From assembly GCA_035772785.1 (NCBI GenBank), contig JAOCPU010000016.1, forward strand, positions 62,001-126,000: DNA of 64,000 bases. The letters are read 5' to 3'. A model generated the notes under the pieces. The model had not been told where the DNA came from and made no database searches. It saw nothing but the letters and a program-made list of their open reading frames with translations. Positions 12,660 through 23,211 of the stretch are shown here, in pieces (position 1 is the stretch's first letter; every line of letters starts with the position of its first letter). The translations under genes were made by a program, and so were the position numbers. The DNA comes from Phlebiopsis flavidoalba. Taxonomy: Eukaryota > Basidiomycota > Agaricomycetes > Polyporales > Phanerochaetaceae.

Positions 12660-14965
12660 ATGCTTTCTCTTCTGGCTCTCGGTCTGGGAGCCTCTGTAGC
12701 CCTCGCGCAGTCCACCAAGGGCGGCGAAGGCCATGCGGGAGGCAGCTTCGAGGATGGTGGCGAGACACAAGTCAGCGCGATGATGGTTCGTGTCCGAGAG
12801 TATCTCGCCACCCCATGTCCGTCTTAACCTGCTCCAGATGTTCATCGGAAACGAGGAGACCGTGTACATCCTCGACAAGTCTGAAGGCAACCCCGCACAA
12901 ATCAACGGTCACCCCGCCATGGGTGCCGTTTATGACATTGCTTCGCGGACTGCCAAGGTCATGGACGTTGTGTCCAACCCCTTCTGCGCGTCTGGCATGC
13001 ACATGCCCAATGGCTCCTTCATCGCGTTCGGCGGTAACGGCGCCATCGGCCCCGGCGGCAATGTCGGCGACGTCAATGCTGGCGCGTTCGACACGTCCTA
13101 CGGAGACTTTGCAGGCCAGACGGGTGTCCGTGTGATGAACCCTCTCGGCTGCTCGGGCGATAGCGCTTCGACGTCAACTGACTGTCAGTGGTACGACAAC
13201 CCCAACGCGACGTCGCTCAAGCGCATGCGATGGTACTCGACTGCGGAGCCTCTAGGCGACGGCTCCGTTGCCGTTATTGTGGTTTCAGTAACGGGCTAGT
13301 TACATTAACCTCCAACTACCCCGTACCGAGAATGATCCGGTTTGGCAGGGCAATGCGTCTCAGCCAACCTATGAGTTCTGGCCGCCTAGGGATGGCGATC
13401 CTCCGCTCATGCAGTTCTTGGTCGACGCGGGTGGTCTCAACTCTTACCCGCTTACCTTCCTTTTGGCATCCGGCAAGATGGTTCTCCAGGCAAATGTCTC
13501 GACAAGTACGTTGTGACCTAGCTGGTGTGTGCGGAATACTGACCCAGGCCGTCGTGCAGTCCTCTGGGACCCAAGCACCGGTGAAGAGACCCAGCTTCCT
13601 TCCATGCCCGAAAACATTGTTCGCGTTTACCCTGCATCCGGCGCCAACGCAATGCTCCCTTTGACACCCGCAAACAACTACTCCCAAACGGTTCTCTTCT
13701 GCGGTGGTAGCGACATGCCCAACGACGCCTGGGGCAACTACTCCTGGCCCTTCATCAACACCTGGGACTACCCCGCCTCCAGCAAATGCCACCCTCGTGT
13801 CTCCGAGCCCACGAACCCCAGGACTGGCTCCGACTGCTGCTTACGTTGAAGATGAATTCCCATGCCTCAAACCGCCACTATGGGCCAGTTCGTTCTGCTC
13901 CTCCGATGGAACTGCTATGCTCGTTGTTAAGTCGGTGGTATTGAAAAGTCGGCCGACGGCGGGATAACTCGACTTGAGTACTCTTCAGAACCTCCTCTTC
14001 GTACGGTTGACATTGCCGCTGACGGACGGAATGGTGCTCTTGCGTCTGGTCCCGGTGAGTCAGCCTGCGATGTCGTACGATCGCCTCTGCTCGGGCCGCT
14101 GGCAAGCGTTGGTCTACCGAGGGTCTTGCCACGTATAGGTCCGACAGGTTGGCTCGCTTGTACCACTCGTCCGCCTTAGTTGCTTTCTTCCTAGCGGCGC
14201 CGTCATCATTGGCTGGGGGGGGGGGGGGGGTAGTTCCAACCCGCAAACGTCGATGTCAACAACCACAACCGTCTTCCCCACCATCGATACAGGAAAGGCC
14301 GAGAGTGCTTCTACCCGCCCTACTTCAGCGCCGCTGTTCGCGACCGTTCGCCCCAAGGTGTCCCTAAGGACCATCTCATATGGTGGCTCTTCGTTCGATA
14401 TCACCGTTCCCAGGTCCGGTCTTTCGTACTCTGGTTCCGCCAATGACGCTGATGACAACTCCACCGTCCGTCCTCATGCGCCCCGGCTTCACCACGCACG
14501 CGATGAGGACACATGGGGTCAGCGTTACATGCATCATCAACAGGCACCTACACGGTCAACAGCGATCCTGGCTCGCTCACTCTGCACGTTGCGCCCAAGC
14601 AGCCCCGCTAGAACCCCCGTACCTCAATCCGTTCCAGCCTGGGCCCGCTTACATCTGTTTTTCGTCATAAAAAAAGACAGTCAACGGCAATTGTCGCGTA
14701 GCAACGGTACGTGCTCTGTCACAAAAAAGTAAGGCACCCACGCAGGCCAGATCGGCACGAAAAAGGGCGGGGCGCGTGTCGCTTGCCGCCTGCACGGCCA
14801 TCGCTCCTCAGCGAACGTTCGCGACAAGTGCTGAGCTTCCTGGTCACGGGAAGAAAACAGTGGCCTCGAAGCCAAAGCTCTGGTCACACAGCACTGTCTC
14901 CGAGCATCAACTCAGAGGGGGTGGGTTCGTCTGGTGGCGGTTCATCGCACACTTAGAAGAAGAAA

Positions 14966-15004
<39 letters not shown>

Positions 15005-15519
15005 GAGGCGGGAGCAATTGTGGTGGAAGGAGGGAGGGGGGCAATTGTGGGGGGGAATCATCGTGCTGGCGATCGACGCTTGTGGGGCATACTCGGCATG
15101 GGTCGGTTTTCGGTATTATGTGCGTCAACGCGTCCGGAGGCGCGGCCGCAGCAGCGCTGCCGCTGGCCGCGCTGGTCTCGTCGTTACGCGCACTGTGGGT
15201 GGCGTCGAGGCAGGCATGGCGGGGTCGGCGCTGGCCTGGCGCGGGTTGGGGTCCTGTGGCACGACGGCAGAAATTGTCGGGGGTGGGGAGGAGTACGCAA
15301 TGTCTGACGTCTTCCAGCGGTTTGGTTCCCTCTGCAACAGGAATAACTACGAGTAGCGCGTTGTGAACGGCGGAGCGCAAAAACGCTGGTCCCTCAACTC
15401 GCCCGTAACTCGGCGACGAACTCGAGTGGCGAGCAGGCGAGTTCGATGACCACCGAATCGCACACAAGCGCGCTTCGCCGGAGGTCGTGCGCCGACGCTA
15501 CCGGGAAGTAATTGCTTGA
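12660..15519 (+). CDS. Copper radical oxidase, glyoxal oxidase type (AA5_1), probable membrane anchor
   Basis: Members oxidise aldehydes or alcohols with O2 and release H2O2 extracellularly for peroxidases. A signal peptide (MLSLLALGLGASVALA) starts at 12660. An intron (about 12786-12837) leads to MFIGNEETVYILDK. Catalytic elements by family knowledge: the crosslinked Cys in NPFCASGMHMPNGSF, Tyr in MRWYSTAEPLGDGS, the Tyr-His pair in LYHSSAL (about 14.15 kb), and the distal His in GFTTHAM (about 14.49 kb). Also visible are ENDPVWQGNASQPTYEFWP, TVLFCGGSDMP and NPFQPGPAYI. Several frame changes occur; sixteen G residues interrupt the conserved IIAG...SNP stretch. Beyond 14.7 kb come a Ser/Gly-rich stretch, a hydrophobic segment (15.05-15.12 kb), basic residues, and an open tail ending HKRASPEVVRRRYREVIA at TGA 15517-15519. 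The anchor extension is inference; the oxidase proper could end near 14.73 kb. Confidence 0.8.
14215..14230 (+). repeat. G16 homopolymer inside the oxidase coding sequence
   Basis: Sixteen consecutive G lie exactly where the conserved sequence should read IIAG then SNP. Removing the excess restores the motif, so this is an expanded or mis-assembled homopolymer in an otherwise conserved coding stretch. Confidence 0.85.
14968..15000 (+). repeat. A33 homopolymer
   Basis: Thirty-three consecutive A lie between the catalytic part of the copper radical oxidase and its putative membrane-anchor segment. It may be a retroposition tail, a slippage tract or an assembly artefact. There is no target-site duplication I can see. 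Confidence 0.8.
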
Positions 15520-16267
15520 AGCCATGTCCTCATTCATAGTCCTATTTGCATGCCATCGATGACTCAGTACAAAGCAATGGACGGCCGTGTCTCATATATC
15601 CATCGTCGTCGTCGTCCTCGCTGTCCTCTCATTTGTCCTCGGTGGAATAAGTGTAAGTACATCGGCCCACCCATCTTTCACATTCTTGCTGTTTATCCAC
15701 TCGTGACCCTTTCCGCCGTCCGCATTGAGGGCGGCCGCTGTGCGGGCGTCGCGTGTACCCTATCGTTTTCCCACGGACATAGCATTACGGACCTCTCCCG
15801 TCACACACAGAATCTCATTCCTTAGCCTACCTCGGAATATTCATTACACTAGCCGTCTGCTTCTGTTTCTATGTTTGAGAGCTGGTACTTACACCCCCGC
15901 TGTGTACACGACAACCCACTCACCGACACGGTCGCACCTGTATAATGGATCTCTAGTGAATTGATATCTAATACTGCTTGGTCTTTCTTGGATTACTTCT
16001 AATTCTGCTTGTTAACCGGCTTTCTGGAGAGACTATCTGTAAGGACACCCTTTTGAAGTTTTGAATAGGCATAATCATTTTTCATTCGCAATCGGCTAGG
16101 AAAGGCTACTAACGTCCTGGGCGATGGCTACGTACAGGTCAAGCGTAAGTCGGGTATGAAGAGGAAGACGGGGTTATCTAACTAACACGGTAGCTACACG
16201 GTAAGCCGACAACACAAGGTACAGGGTATATACAAAAAAACACGCGAAAAGAAAGCGTTGCAAGAAT
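15520..16267. other. Interval between convergent oxidase and glucanase genes
   Basis: Convergent intergenic space. One frame near 15.58-15.65 kb encodes a strongly hydrophobic run (ISIVVVVLAVLSFVLGG) followed by a GTAAGT donor-like site. It could be an exon of a small membrane protein, but no other exon supports it. Nothing else is recognised. Confidence 0.4.
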
Positions 16268-18437
16268 CTAGGGCGAGGCCGCGACGAACGCGTGTGAAGT
16301 TGTACGACGGCGGGCTGAGCTGGTACTGTAACCCGTTGGGCGCAAACGTCGACACGCTCCCGCCCGCGCGAGGGACCGCGCTCGTGACCGCGCAAGTCCT
16401 CGTTCGGGTAAGTGCAGCTTGAGCTTCGTCGTGCCTGCAGGCACGTCAGGCTTCTGAGGGGGAACGGGGTGCCTGTCGCGCTCCCGCACGTCGGGAAGCG
16501 TCAGACCGTCGCCGGCGCGGTCACTTGCAGAGACCTGTGCCCAGAGGTAGTCCTTCCGTCGTGCGGGGGGGGGGGGGGGGGGGGTGGGGGGGGGTGGGAG
16601 GGTTGTCAGTGTGTGAGATTGTCGAACAAGGAGAGGGAGGGGCGTACCCATTGCCAGTTGGTCGGTTTGGGGACTTGGGATCGGGCGACGAGGCTGCCGC
16701 AGGATAGAGGCGCGCCCAGGGAAGGTGCGTCGTGCGCGCGTGATCGTCGGGGCGGGGTAAGAGCCGTTCTTGAATGCCGCGGAATAGTACGCGATGAGGT
16801 CAAGCCAACCTATACGTTCACAAGTAGCGTTATCAGCGCAGCGTACAGAATAAGTAGCGATGGTGGGACGCAGTCCCTGGTGGTCGAACCCGTCCACCCA
16901 CGACTGCGAGTTAGGCTGCGAGCCGTCAATCGGGCCGACGTAGTGCTGATCTCGCTGTAGTCATATCCACGTGTTGACCTCGACGAACTGCACCGCGTCA
17001 CGATTCTGCATGAGCAGCTCCCAGCGCTCGGCGAGCAGCCAGTCGTCACCGCGGGTAGATGAAGTTCTTGTTGTACGAGTTCGGGCCGTAGTGCTGCGTG
17101 TCTCATGTCAGGCGAATGTAACACCGAGTGCTCTGTGAGACGTACAGTAAAGCGAAGAACCATGGGGAGAAGACCCGCAAAAGCCATGACGAGCGGCCGC
17201 CGAGGGCGAGAGGTAAGTTTGATCCTGGTCGAAGGCGATGTCTGTGTCTTGCATAGGCCAGCCAGTGAGTTCCACTGCCTAAGAATATGGAGGTTCAATA
17301 TTCGGTAGATCACAGATACGTTATAGCGCTTTCACTCACCGCAAACGCGCCAATCCAGGAACGACCAACCACCAAAGTTCTGCGTCTCGAAGAACGCAGG
17401 GACAAATGTACGTCGTAGGGGCAAGCCAGTCTTGATCGCGTTTGATGGGCCATCCCTGTGTTAACCGAGCCCGTACCAAACGTGCACGAGTAAAAGTCAC
17501 CCGAGAACGCGGAAATAAACACCGCGCCGTTGTAGAGCTGCTGGTTCGGGTGCGTCGCGTAGGGTGGTGATGTAGTCGCTGCAGGAGCTGCGCGTCGTCG
17601 ACTGTGCGCCGGGCGCACGCGATCGAGGTCATGTCGAACGAGAGGAAGAGGTTGAACGAGCTCCCGAAGTTTCTGCGCGGCCTGGAACGCGTTGGCGACT
17701 TGGCCGGGCTCCCAGCGGCGTCGCTTCCGACAATTGAGGGCAAAGGCGTCGATGCCCTTGGACGCAGCAAGGGAGATGTCTGGGAAAGGCATGAGACAAT
17801 TGACGTGAATAGTGAATGAGATACTGACCGTTTGCCCAGTCAGAGACGGAGTAGCTGTATGTATAACCGACAATGTGGTGTGCGAAGACTAGCTTCGAGG
17901 ATGTCGGGCTGGTCGTCGGTGTAGACGACGTCGAGGAGGACGTCGAGGAGGATGTAGAGGAGGACACCGAAGAGGAGGACGCGGAGGAGGACGCGGAGGA
18001 GGAGGCCGAGGAAGACGTCGAAGAAGACGACGAGGACGACGTGGAAGACGTCGAAGAAGATGCGGAGGAGGATGCGGAGGAGGACGCCGCTGACGAACTA
18101 GTTGAACTTGCGGACGTCGAGGCCCTCGAGGAGGAGCTCGGACGGAGGGGGGTTGAGCTACGCAGCAGTAAGCCTCAATGAGGTAGCCGCGGGCGCCCTC
18201 ACAGTGCGCATCCGATGGAACGGGGATGCAGTCGACGACGACGAAATTGTCGAAGTGCCGCTGACGCTGGTCGAGTTTGCCGCGAACGTCGGTGCCGCGG
18301 GGTTTTTGAGCATGTCGCCGGGGGGCCTCAAGCCCTGTGGCTTGCTCATCGCAGACGTCGTCTGCGTCGCTCTCAGTCACAACTGCCTGGACAACCAGCA
18401 GGTGAAGGGCCAGCCGAATCAAGGTGTTGAGCAGCAT
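16268..18437 (-). CDS. Secreted GH71 alpha-1,3-glucanase (mutanase)
   Basis: GH71 enzymes hydrolyse alpha-1,3-glucan of fungal cell walls. The start is MLLNTLIRLALHLLVVQAVV (18437), a signal peptide. A long Ser-rich linker follows (about 17.92-18.15 kb), then the catalytic domain: HIVGYTYSYSVSDW (17.85 kb), ISLAASKGIDAFALN (17.75 kb), FNLFLSFDMTSIACA (17.62 kb), ATHPNQQLYNGAVFISAFSG (17.5 kb), FGTGSVNTG (17.46 kb), NFGGWSFLD-like sequence (17.35 kb), VEVNTW followed by DYSE (near 16.96 kb), IAYYSAAFKNGSYP (16.79 kb), DYLWAQV (16.54 kb), VPAGTTKLKL (16.43 kb), PTGYS and the C-terminus AFVAASP before the stop. An intron near 16.57 kb has a long C-rich pyrimidine tract. Several frame changes are not explained by introns. 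It converges on the copper radical oxidase. Confidence 0.9.
16565..16598. repeat. Poly-G tract (G20-T-G9-T-G3)
   Basis: On the minus strand this is a C-rich tract just upstream of the exon encoding DYLWAQV in the GH71 gene, consistent with the polypyrimidine tract of an intron. Its length is exceptional. Confidence 0.8.
17925..18120 (-). repeat. Low-complexity Ser-rich linker coding tract of GH71
   Basis: A degenerate GAGGAC/GAAGAC/GAGGAG array on the plus strand encodes a run of Ser with some Thr, Ala and Val on the minus strand. It sits between signal peptide and catalytic domain, where O-glycosylated linkers are common. The plus-strand acidic reading frame is a shadow. Confidence 0.75.
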
Positions 18438-19945
18438 GATTCGAGGTTCGCCTGGAACGAGGAAGTGTGAGGTGGTGAGGAGACAAAAAATCGACGGGTT
18501 TAAAGTACCATCACCGGGGACCCCTCTGAAAGAGGCTATCCCTCCGAGACACTAGGCCCGACTGAAGTGGTAGGGGCCGTGGACTACTAGCCGTCTGCGA
18601 GCCAGCCTCCGAGACAACATGGGCTGACTGCCGATAACGGCAGTGAGGGAGGTGGAGTTAGGCCACCATATCGTTTCTCGTTAAAACTGAGAAGCGCAAA
18701 GGAGACTGAAGGTGTAGTAGTTCGTCAGTACACGGTGGATACGTTTGTGTGAGAGAGGCGCATTGACCCACCTTGGGGCACCCACCCGGGGCAGTGTCGA
18801 AGCCTCAAACGACGCCATGTGCGCCATACGTAGAAGATTACTCGTGTGTGAACATTTTGTACTCTTCTCTCATGCAATGTTGTGCACGCTGACCTCCACG
18901 CATCGCGAGCATGATGGAAGTCGGGACAAAGTTCTATAAGCGCCGCAATTGAGGGCAAATGTGGCGAGCCCCGCCGCCCTTGCCTAAAATAGGGGCGACC
19001 GCCCGTGATGCGCCCTGCTTCTCACGCTTGTGGCAAAAACGCCACCGTCACGGTCTTCTCCTTTTCCTCCTAACCTTGCTCGCCTCCCCTGTGCCCGAAC
19101 CTACTTAGACGGCAGTGTGGACCTTGTCTCGGAAACATGTATGCCTATCACCATGCGCTGCACTTCGTGCGTCGTCGCGGCTGTTACCAGTCTACGTCAT
19201 GGTCGTTGTGGGATGTTGACTGTCCGACGGGTCGTGCCTGGTGGGTGCGGTCGCGACTTCGATCCTGTGGAAGCGTTCGTCTAGGTTTGTGGTGTTAGGG
19301 TTGTGCGACTTGATGTGGAAAGTAATGATTGTCCATCTTCTCATGCTCATGGAAAGACTGATTCATTAATCCGCCGCCTTGTGGTACCTCAGATTGCTCT
19401 GGACTACTCACACGAACGGCTTAAGTTCAATATGCCGCACACACATCCTGCAAACCAGATGTGGCACAACCATGCAAATTTACAGGCAGCTCGATTTTCC
19501 AGGGCTACATTCGCCGACGGCTAGGAATATGGCTTTCGTCCTGGAGCTCCCGAAGTGGCTTGTCGTGCGGCGAACCCACCCGGCGGCCTCTCTCTCTCTC
19601 AAGTCAGGCTTCGGTGGAGCACTGCGCTTCTGTTCCGACCCATACTCGGCTGCGTGTGTATCGGGGGGCAGCATGCCATTTATGGCCCATCGCCAGGTTC
19701 TGTCGAACTCTAAACGACGCACGGTTGCGGCTGACCGTGTCACTGGACGGTTGACACACCCAAGCTCACCGTAAACATCTACCTACAGCTCGCGAATGTC
19801 TGCTCTTCGCGCTGGTACGCAACTTGACCACACAGTACGTGTCTTGTTTCCTCCATCATACAACGCTCACGAGCTCTCCCAGAGTTCCCTCATTACCACC
19901 TATCAAATCCGTTAGCAGCGCTACCGAGCCCGCACTCCCTTACCC
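18438..19945. other. Upstream region of GH71; short structured repeat
   Basis: No gene is recognised. At about 18542 and 18607 the block CCTCCGAGACA recurs, each time followed about ten bases later by GGC(C/T)GACTG, roughly 65 bp apart. A small inverted repeat TGCCG-ATAA-CGGCA lies at about 18630. The rest (18.7-19.9 kb) shows only short open frames without family resemblance. Confidence 0.4.
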
Positions 19946-20265
19946 ATGCCTACAGACGATCCGCACCCTGGGCGAGCAACAGCTTCGGCTCCTCGACCTC
20001 CGGCTCCCCGTCTCCGTCCGGCGGCGTGTCCTCCCCACTCGCCGCCGCCGCCGCCCTCGCGTGCCCCGACCATCGCAGAGGACGACGAAGGAGCCGGGGG
20101 GCCAGGCGGCGGGCGCCCGCCGTCCATCACAATCGGCGACGCACAGACAGACGACGCGCCGTTCGACCCGAGCCTCCGGACGAGCTTTACTGGAAGATGC
20201 GGCTGGCGGCAGACGCGGCCGCCGCGGCGCAGGCGGGGGCCGCCTCGCCCACGAAGCATGCATGA
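19946..20265 (+). CDS. Small uncharacterised Pro/Ala-rich protein
   Basis: A GC-rich reading frame begins MPTDDPHPGRATAS at 19946. After one apparent 1-bp shift near 20.17 kb it ends PDELYWKMRLAADAAAAAQA... before a TGA at 20263-20265. The middle reads SRAPTIAEDDEGAGGPGGG and PPSITIGDAQTDDAPFDPS. Composition is low-complexity at the N-terminus and more ordered at the C-terminus. No family is recognised. The continuity of sensible sequence across the shift and the clean C-terminus argue for a real gene of about 105-130 residues. A second inconsistency may exist in the Pro-rich part. Confidence 0.4.
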
Positions 20266-20992
20266 ACCGGCTTGCAAGGCTCGTCGGCGCGCATATGGGC
20301 CGCCGAAGAGTGTGCCCGCCGCCCGCGACGTTTGTGCCAGCCGCGAACTCCCGCGCGAGCATACAGTCGTCGGAGCTCGCGCAGGTCGCGGTTCCGGTTG
20401 AGAGACGGGGCAGCTCGGGCGAGGAAGTCCCTCGCACCTTCAGTCCCTGATGTGGTGCGAGCCGCCAGAAAAAGAGGAGCAAGAGAGAGCTGGCGACACT
20501 TATATCTTGTACCAAGCGACCGCGAGTTTCGCTTATACCGTTTTGGATGTGGCGCAGGCCCGGGAGGCTATTGTGCGCGTCCGAGGGGTTTGAGCTCGAA
20601 GAGGCGAAAGCATGAGCTCAGAAAGGACTTTGAACGTATTCCTCGCCATTGATACCACCAACTATTGGACACTGTATTTTGTAACAGATTGGACTCTCTG
20701 CCGCAATGAAATTCCCCCGAATTAAACACCCGAAAAAAATTATTGAAATAATTTTCCGGGATGCGTATGTAGCATTGTGAACATGGCTGCACAGGACGTC
20801 GTGTACCGCAGAGGAGTAGTGCGCATCCTTCGGATTCACTCAAGAATCGAAGCCTCGAACTCGTCCCAGAGCGGAGGCAGCAGTCACTAGACAGATGTGG
20901 TGGGCAACGTTTATTCACGGTGCATAACAATACAACTCCGAGTCCAATGTTAATGGATACAATGTCCGTTTGTTGCTGAAAAGCCCATGATT
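20266..20992. other. Intergenic, nothing recognised
   Basis: Convergent space between the small plus-strand gene and the small minus-strand gene. Several open frames exist because the first half is GC-rich, but none resembles a known family. Confidence 0.4.
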
Positions 20993-21397
20993 TTATTGAA
21001 CACCGGGAAGGTTGCGGATTCCTGAAAAGACAAAGATAAGTATAAGGGATTTCCAATGTTGCTGACGACACTTACCTCTGCGCGCTCGTCGAACTCCTTG
21101 TTGATGAAGTCACCCGCGCGGTCGGCGTTCTGGTCGCTCTGAAAAGAACGGATGTTAGGCCATCTTCCTCCTTTACAACTGCCGGCTACTCACGATGTTA
21201 ATGCCAGCCTTCTTTGCCGGCGAACTCGATGCCCTTGTCGAGCCAGTCCTGCTTCTCGGCAGTCTGACCCTGGCCGGTGTAGCCACCAGGCGACACCGGA
21301 ACCGTGCGCGCCGCCGACACCGCCGCCCATATCCTGGTTCTCGCTCTGGCGAGCTGACCTGGTCGTAGCCCTGGCCGGTCATCTGGTCTGCAGACAT
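20993..21397 (-). CDS. Small conserved fungal protein (GYTGQ...WLDKGIEFAGK type)
   Basis: The start MSADQMTGQGYDQ is at 21397. It continues through QDMGGGVGGAHGSG-like sequence, GGYTGQGQTAEKQDWLDKGI (about 21.25 kb), FAGKKAGINI, an intron, DQNADRAGDFINKEFDERAE (21.07-21.13 kb), a second intron, and RNLPGVQ before TAA 20993-20995. I know this pattern as a small (80-90 residue) protein common in basidiomycetes and without an assigned function. Two frame shifts flank the GGYTGQ segment, and the join to the last exon is off by one base. A TATA box lies 83-88 bp upstream of the start, which suggests strong or inducible expression. Confidence 0.6.
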
Positions 21398-21479
21398 GAT
21401 GTGTTGAGTTGTAGTGGGTTGAGTGAGGGGTTGTGTGAGGGATGGCTTGTGGCAGACAACGACAGGGGCAAGCGAGGCA

Positions 21480-21485
21480 TATATA
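21480..21485 (-). promoter_or_regulatory. TATA box of the small conserved gene
   Basis: TATATA at 83-88 bp upstream of the start codon at 21397, within the usual range for fungal TATA promoters. Confidence 0.5.
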
Positions 21486-21674
21486 GGAGCGAGAGGGATT
21501 TGCATCATAGGTGGTCGGCTATCTTATGAGCGGTGGATACTGGAGTCTGGCGCACTGGGCTATGACGTACCGCATCAGAGCGGATACTCGACGCCACAAA
21601 GCCCAATATGACGAGCATCATGCTGCCCAGGCGTAGCGAATGTTGGCACGTCTGATAGACTCATTTTCTATTTG

Positions 21675-22477
21675 TCATGCGATGATGATTCCACGAGCAC
21701 TGTTGTACAGCAATGTTTTGGTGGTACATATGTCATTTCCTGTGGTCGCACGACTTGTATTTATTTTGCTTCTGCCCACTGTTCCACATTCGGGGCACTT
21801 GCGAAGTTCTGCGTTTGCCATCCAGTTTTGGATCAAAGGCTTGAGCTGAGTACCAAGGTCTGTTACGTGAAACGACTCTTCGCGGATGATGGTAGGCTTC
21901 GAGTGTGCACCGGACTTGCAGTACCACCTGAGATGATCTAATTTGTTTTTTGAAGCGGTATTAAATTAGCGCAGCATATTGAAGAGGGGAAATATAGGGC
22001 CACATGCCTATTGATTCCTCTGGGCGGTTGCGCTCCATGACGAGCCCAATCGTATCCGCAAAGCGCACAGGATTGTGAGGGGTGTTGGCTCCACGAGCAC
22101 ACGAATCAGTCTCTGATCGCACATAAGTCGCCTTGGAGACTACCCACCGGGAAGCAGGAACATCTCTCCTTCCTCGATGTGAATATCGCGGAATTTTCGT
22201 CGCCGTCGACGACGCGGAGGATCATGCCGCCCTTGTACTGGTAAAACCATTCCCTGGGCGTACAAGTATCAGGTTTGCTGTCGAGACGTACAAAGCATAG
22301 GTATAGACAGACCTCTGTTTCGTTCAGATGGTAGTCATTCCGCTCGTTGGGTCCGCCTACGACCATGACGATGAAGTCCTTGCCATGGTACGGGCAAAAG
22401 TTGTTCACCGGCGGCTTGAGAAGGTGAGAATTCTCCTTGATCCACTTTGGGAAGTTGAGAGGGGGCCCAAGAGGCAT
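21675..22477 (-). CDS. BNA1: 3-hydroxyanthranilate 3,4-dioxygenase
   Basis: This cytosolic non-haem iron enzyme opens the ring of 3-hydroxyanthranilate in the kynurenine route from tryptophan to quinolinate and NAD. The start is [20 protein letters not shown] (22477). Then come [28 protein letters not shown], an intron, [31 protein letters not shown], an intron, [27 protein letters not shown], an intron, [37 protein letters not shown] and a C-terminal KCPECGTVG before TGA. The iron ligands of the family, His of NDYH, Glu of NETE and His of TPHNP, are present. The C-terminal CPECG belongs to the rubredoxin-like second metal site. One frame shift is seen near 22.195 kb and a one-base misfit at the first acceptor. 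ATG 22477 gives the usual family N-terminus. Confidence 0.93.
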
Positions 22478-22880
22478 GTTGCGGTCAATGACAGGAGGGT
22501 ACTCGTAGAGGTCTTGAGAATGGTGGTTGTCTGACAAATCCTGGCGCGAGTGACTCTCGGCGATGGATGGACTGACGACACGGATGCCGGACGCACCTCC
22601 GAGGTCAGATAAGATAAGATGCGATCATACGTTATCGGGAATACCCGGGCAGGCTCGCGACTCCAGAAAGGGAAGGAGGTGTCGTTCAACCATCTCACCA
22701 TCAAGTCTACGGCACAAGCCTCCACTCGCGGCTCTAGTAGCACCCTCATTTTTGCCCTATGGATCTTACCAAGAATATTTCATTTGTATTACATTAATTT
22801 GTGGAAATATAACATCCATTCTCTTCACACCTTTCTCAGTTACCGTACGAGGCCTGACGAGTGGGTACCATCATTGAGAA

Positions 22881-23211
22881 GAACCGTAAAAAGAATCTCT
22901 AAATAAAATCGCTCACCATAAGGCTCTCTACATGTATGTATGAATGCGTTTTTCCTTTCAGCGATTGCATACTGATATACAAAGGAACATCGAGTAGGCA
23001 TCTAAGATGGTGCGGTCGCACACAGCATCTTAGATGCCTACCTGATGGACCCAATAGTGCCGTAAAGACGGTCCAAAGCAATGTGGCGGAATTAATGTAT
23101 ATCAGTAAGTATCAAGAACGTGGTGACAAGTGCGTGTTTTCTAGCATCTATACACCCAAGTGCCGGAGAGTGTGTTGTCAGCGACAGTTGCCGTCAACTT
23201 AGCAGAAGTTG
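22881..23211. repeat. Tandem repeat unit 1 (331 bp) with hairpin
   Basis: Starts GAACCGTAAAAAGAATCTCT and continues with CTCACCATAAGGCTCTCTAC, the 48-nt hairpin at 22994-23041 and CTACCTGATGG. It is directly followed by a second diverged copy with the same order of blocks. Confidence 0.85.
22994..23041. repeat. Hairpin in unit 1
   Basis: Inverted repeat: left arm GTAGGCATCTAAGATG, right arm CATCTTAGATGCCTAC, 16 perfect base pairs around a 16-nt centre, TGCGGTCGCA-like. Confidence 0.9.

Noticed and set aside
14907..15467. Minus-strand 186-residue protein with a poly-Phe run
   Set aside because: The Phe run is the complement of the A33 tract; the rest has no coding character and opposes the likely C-terminus of the oxidase.
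17873..18181. Plus-strand Glu/Asp-rich protein
   Set aside because: It is the complement of the Ser-rich linker of GH71; the flanking conserved domain is on the minus strand.
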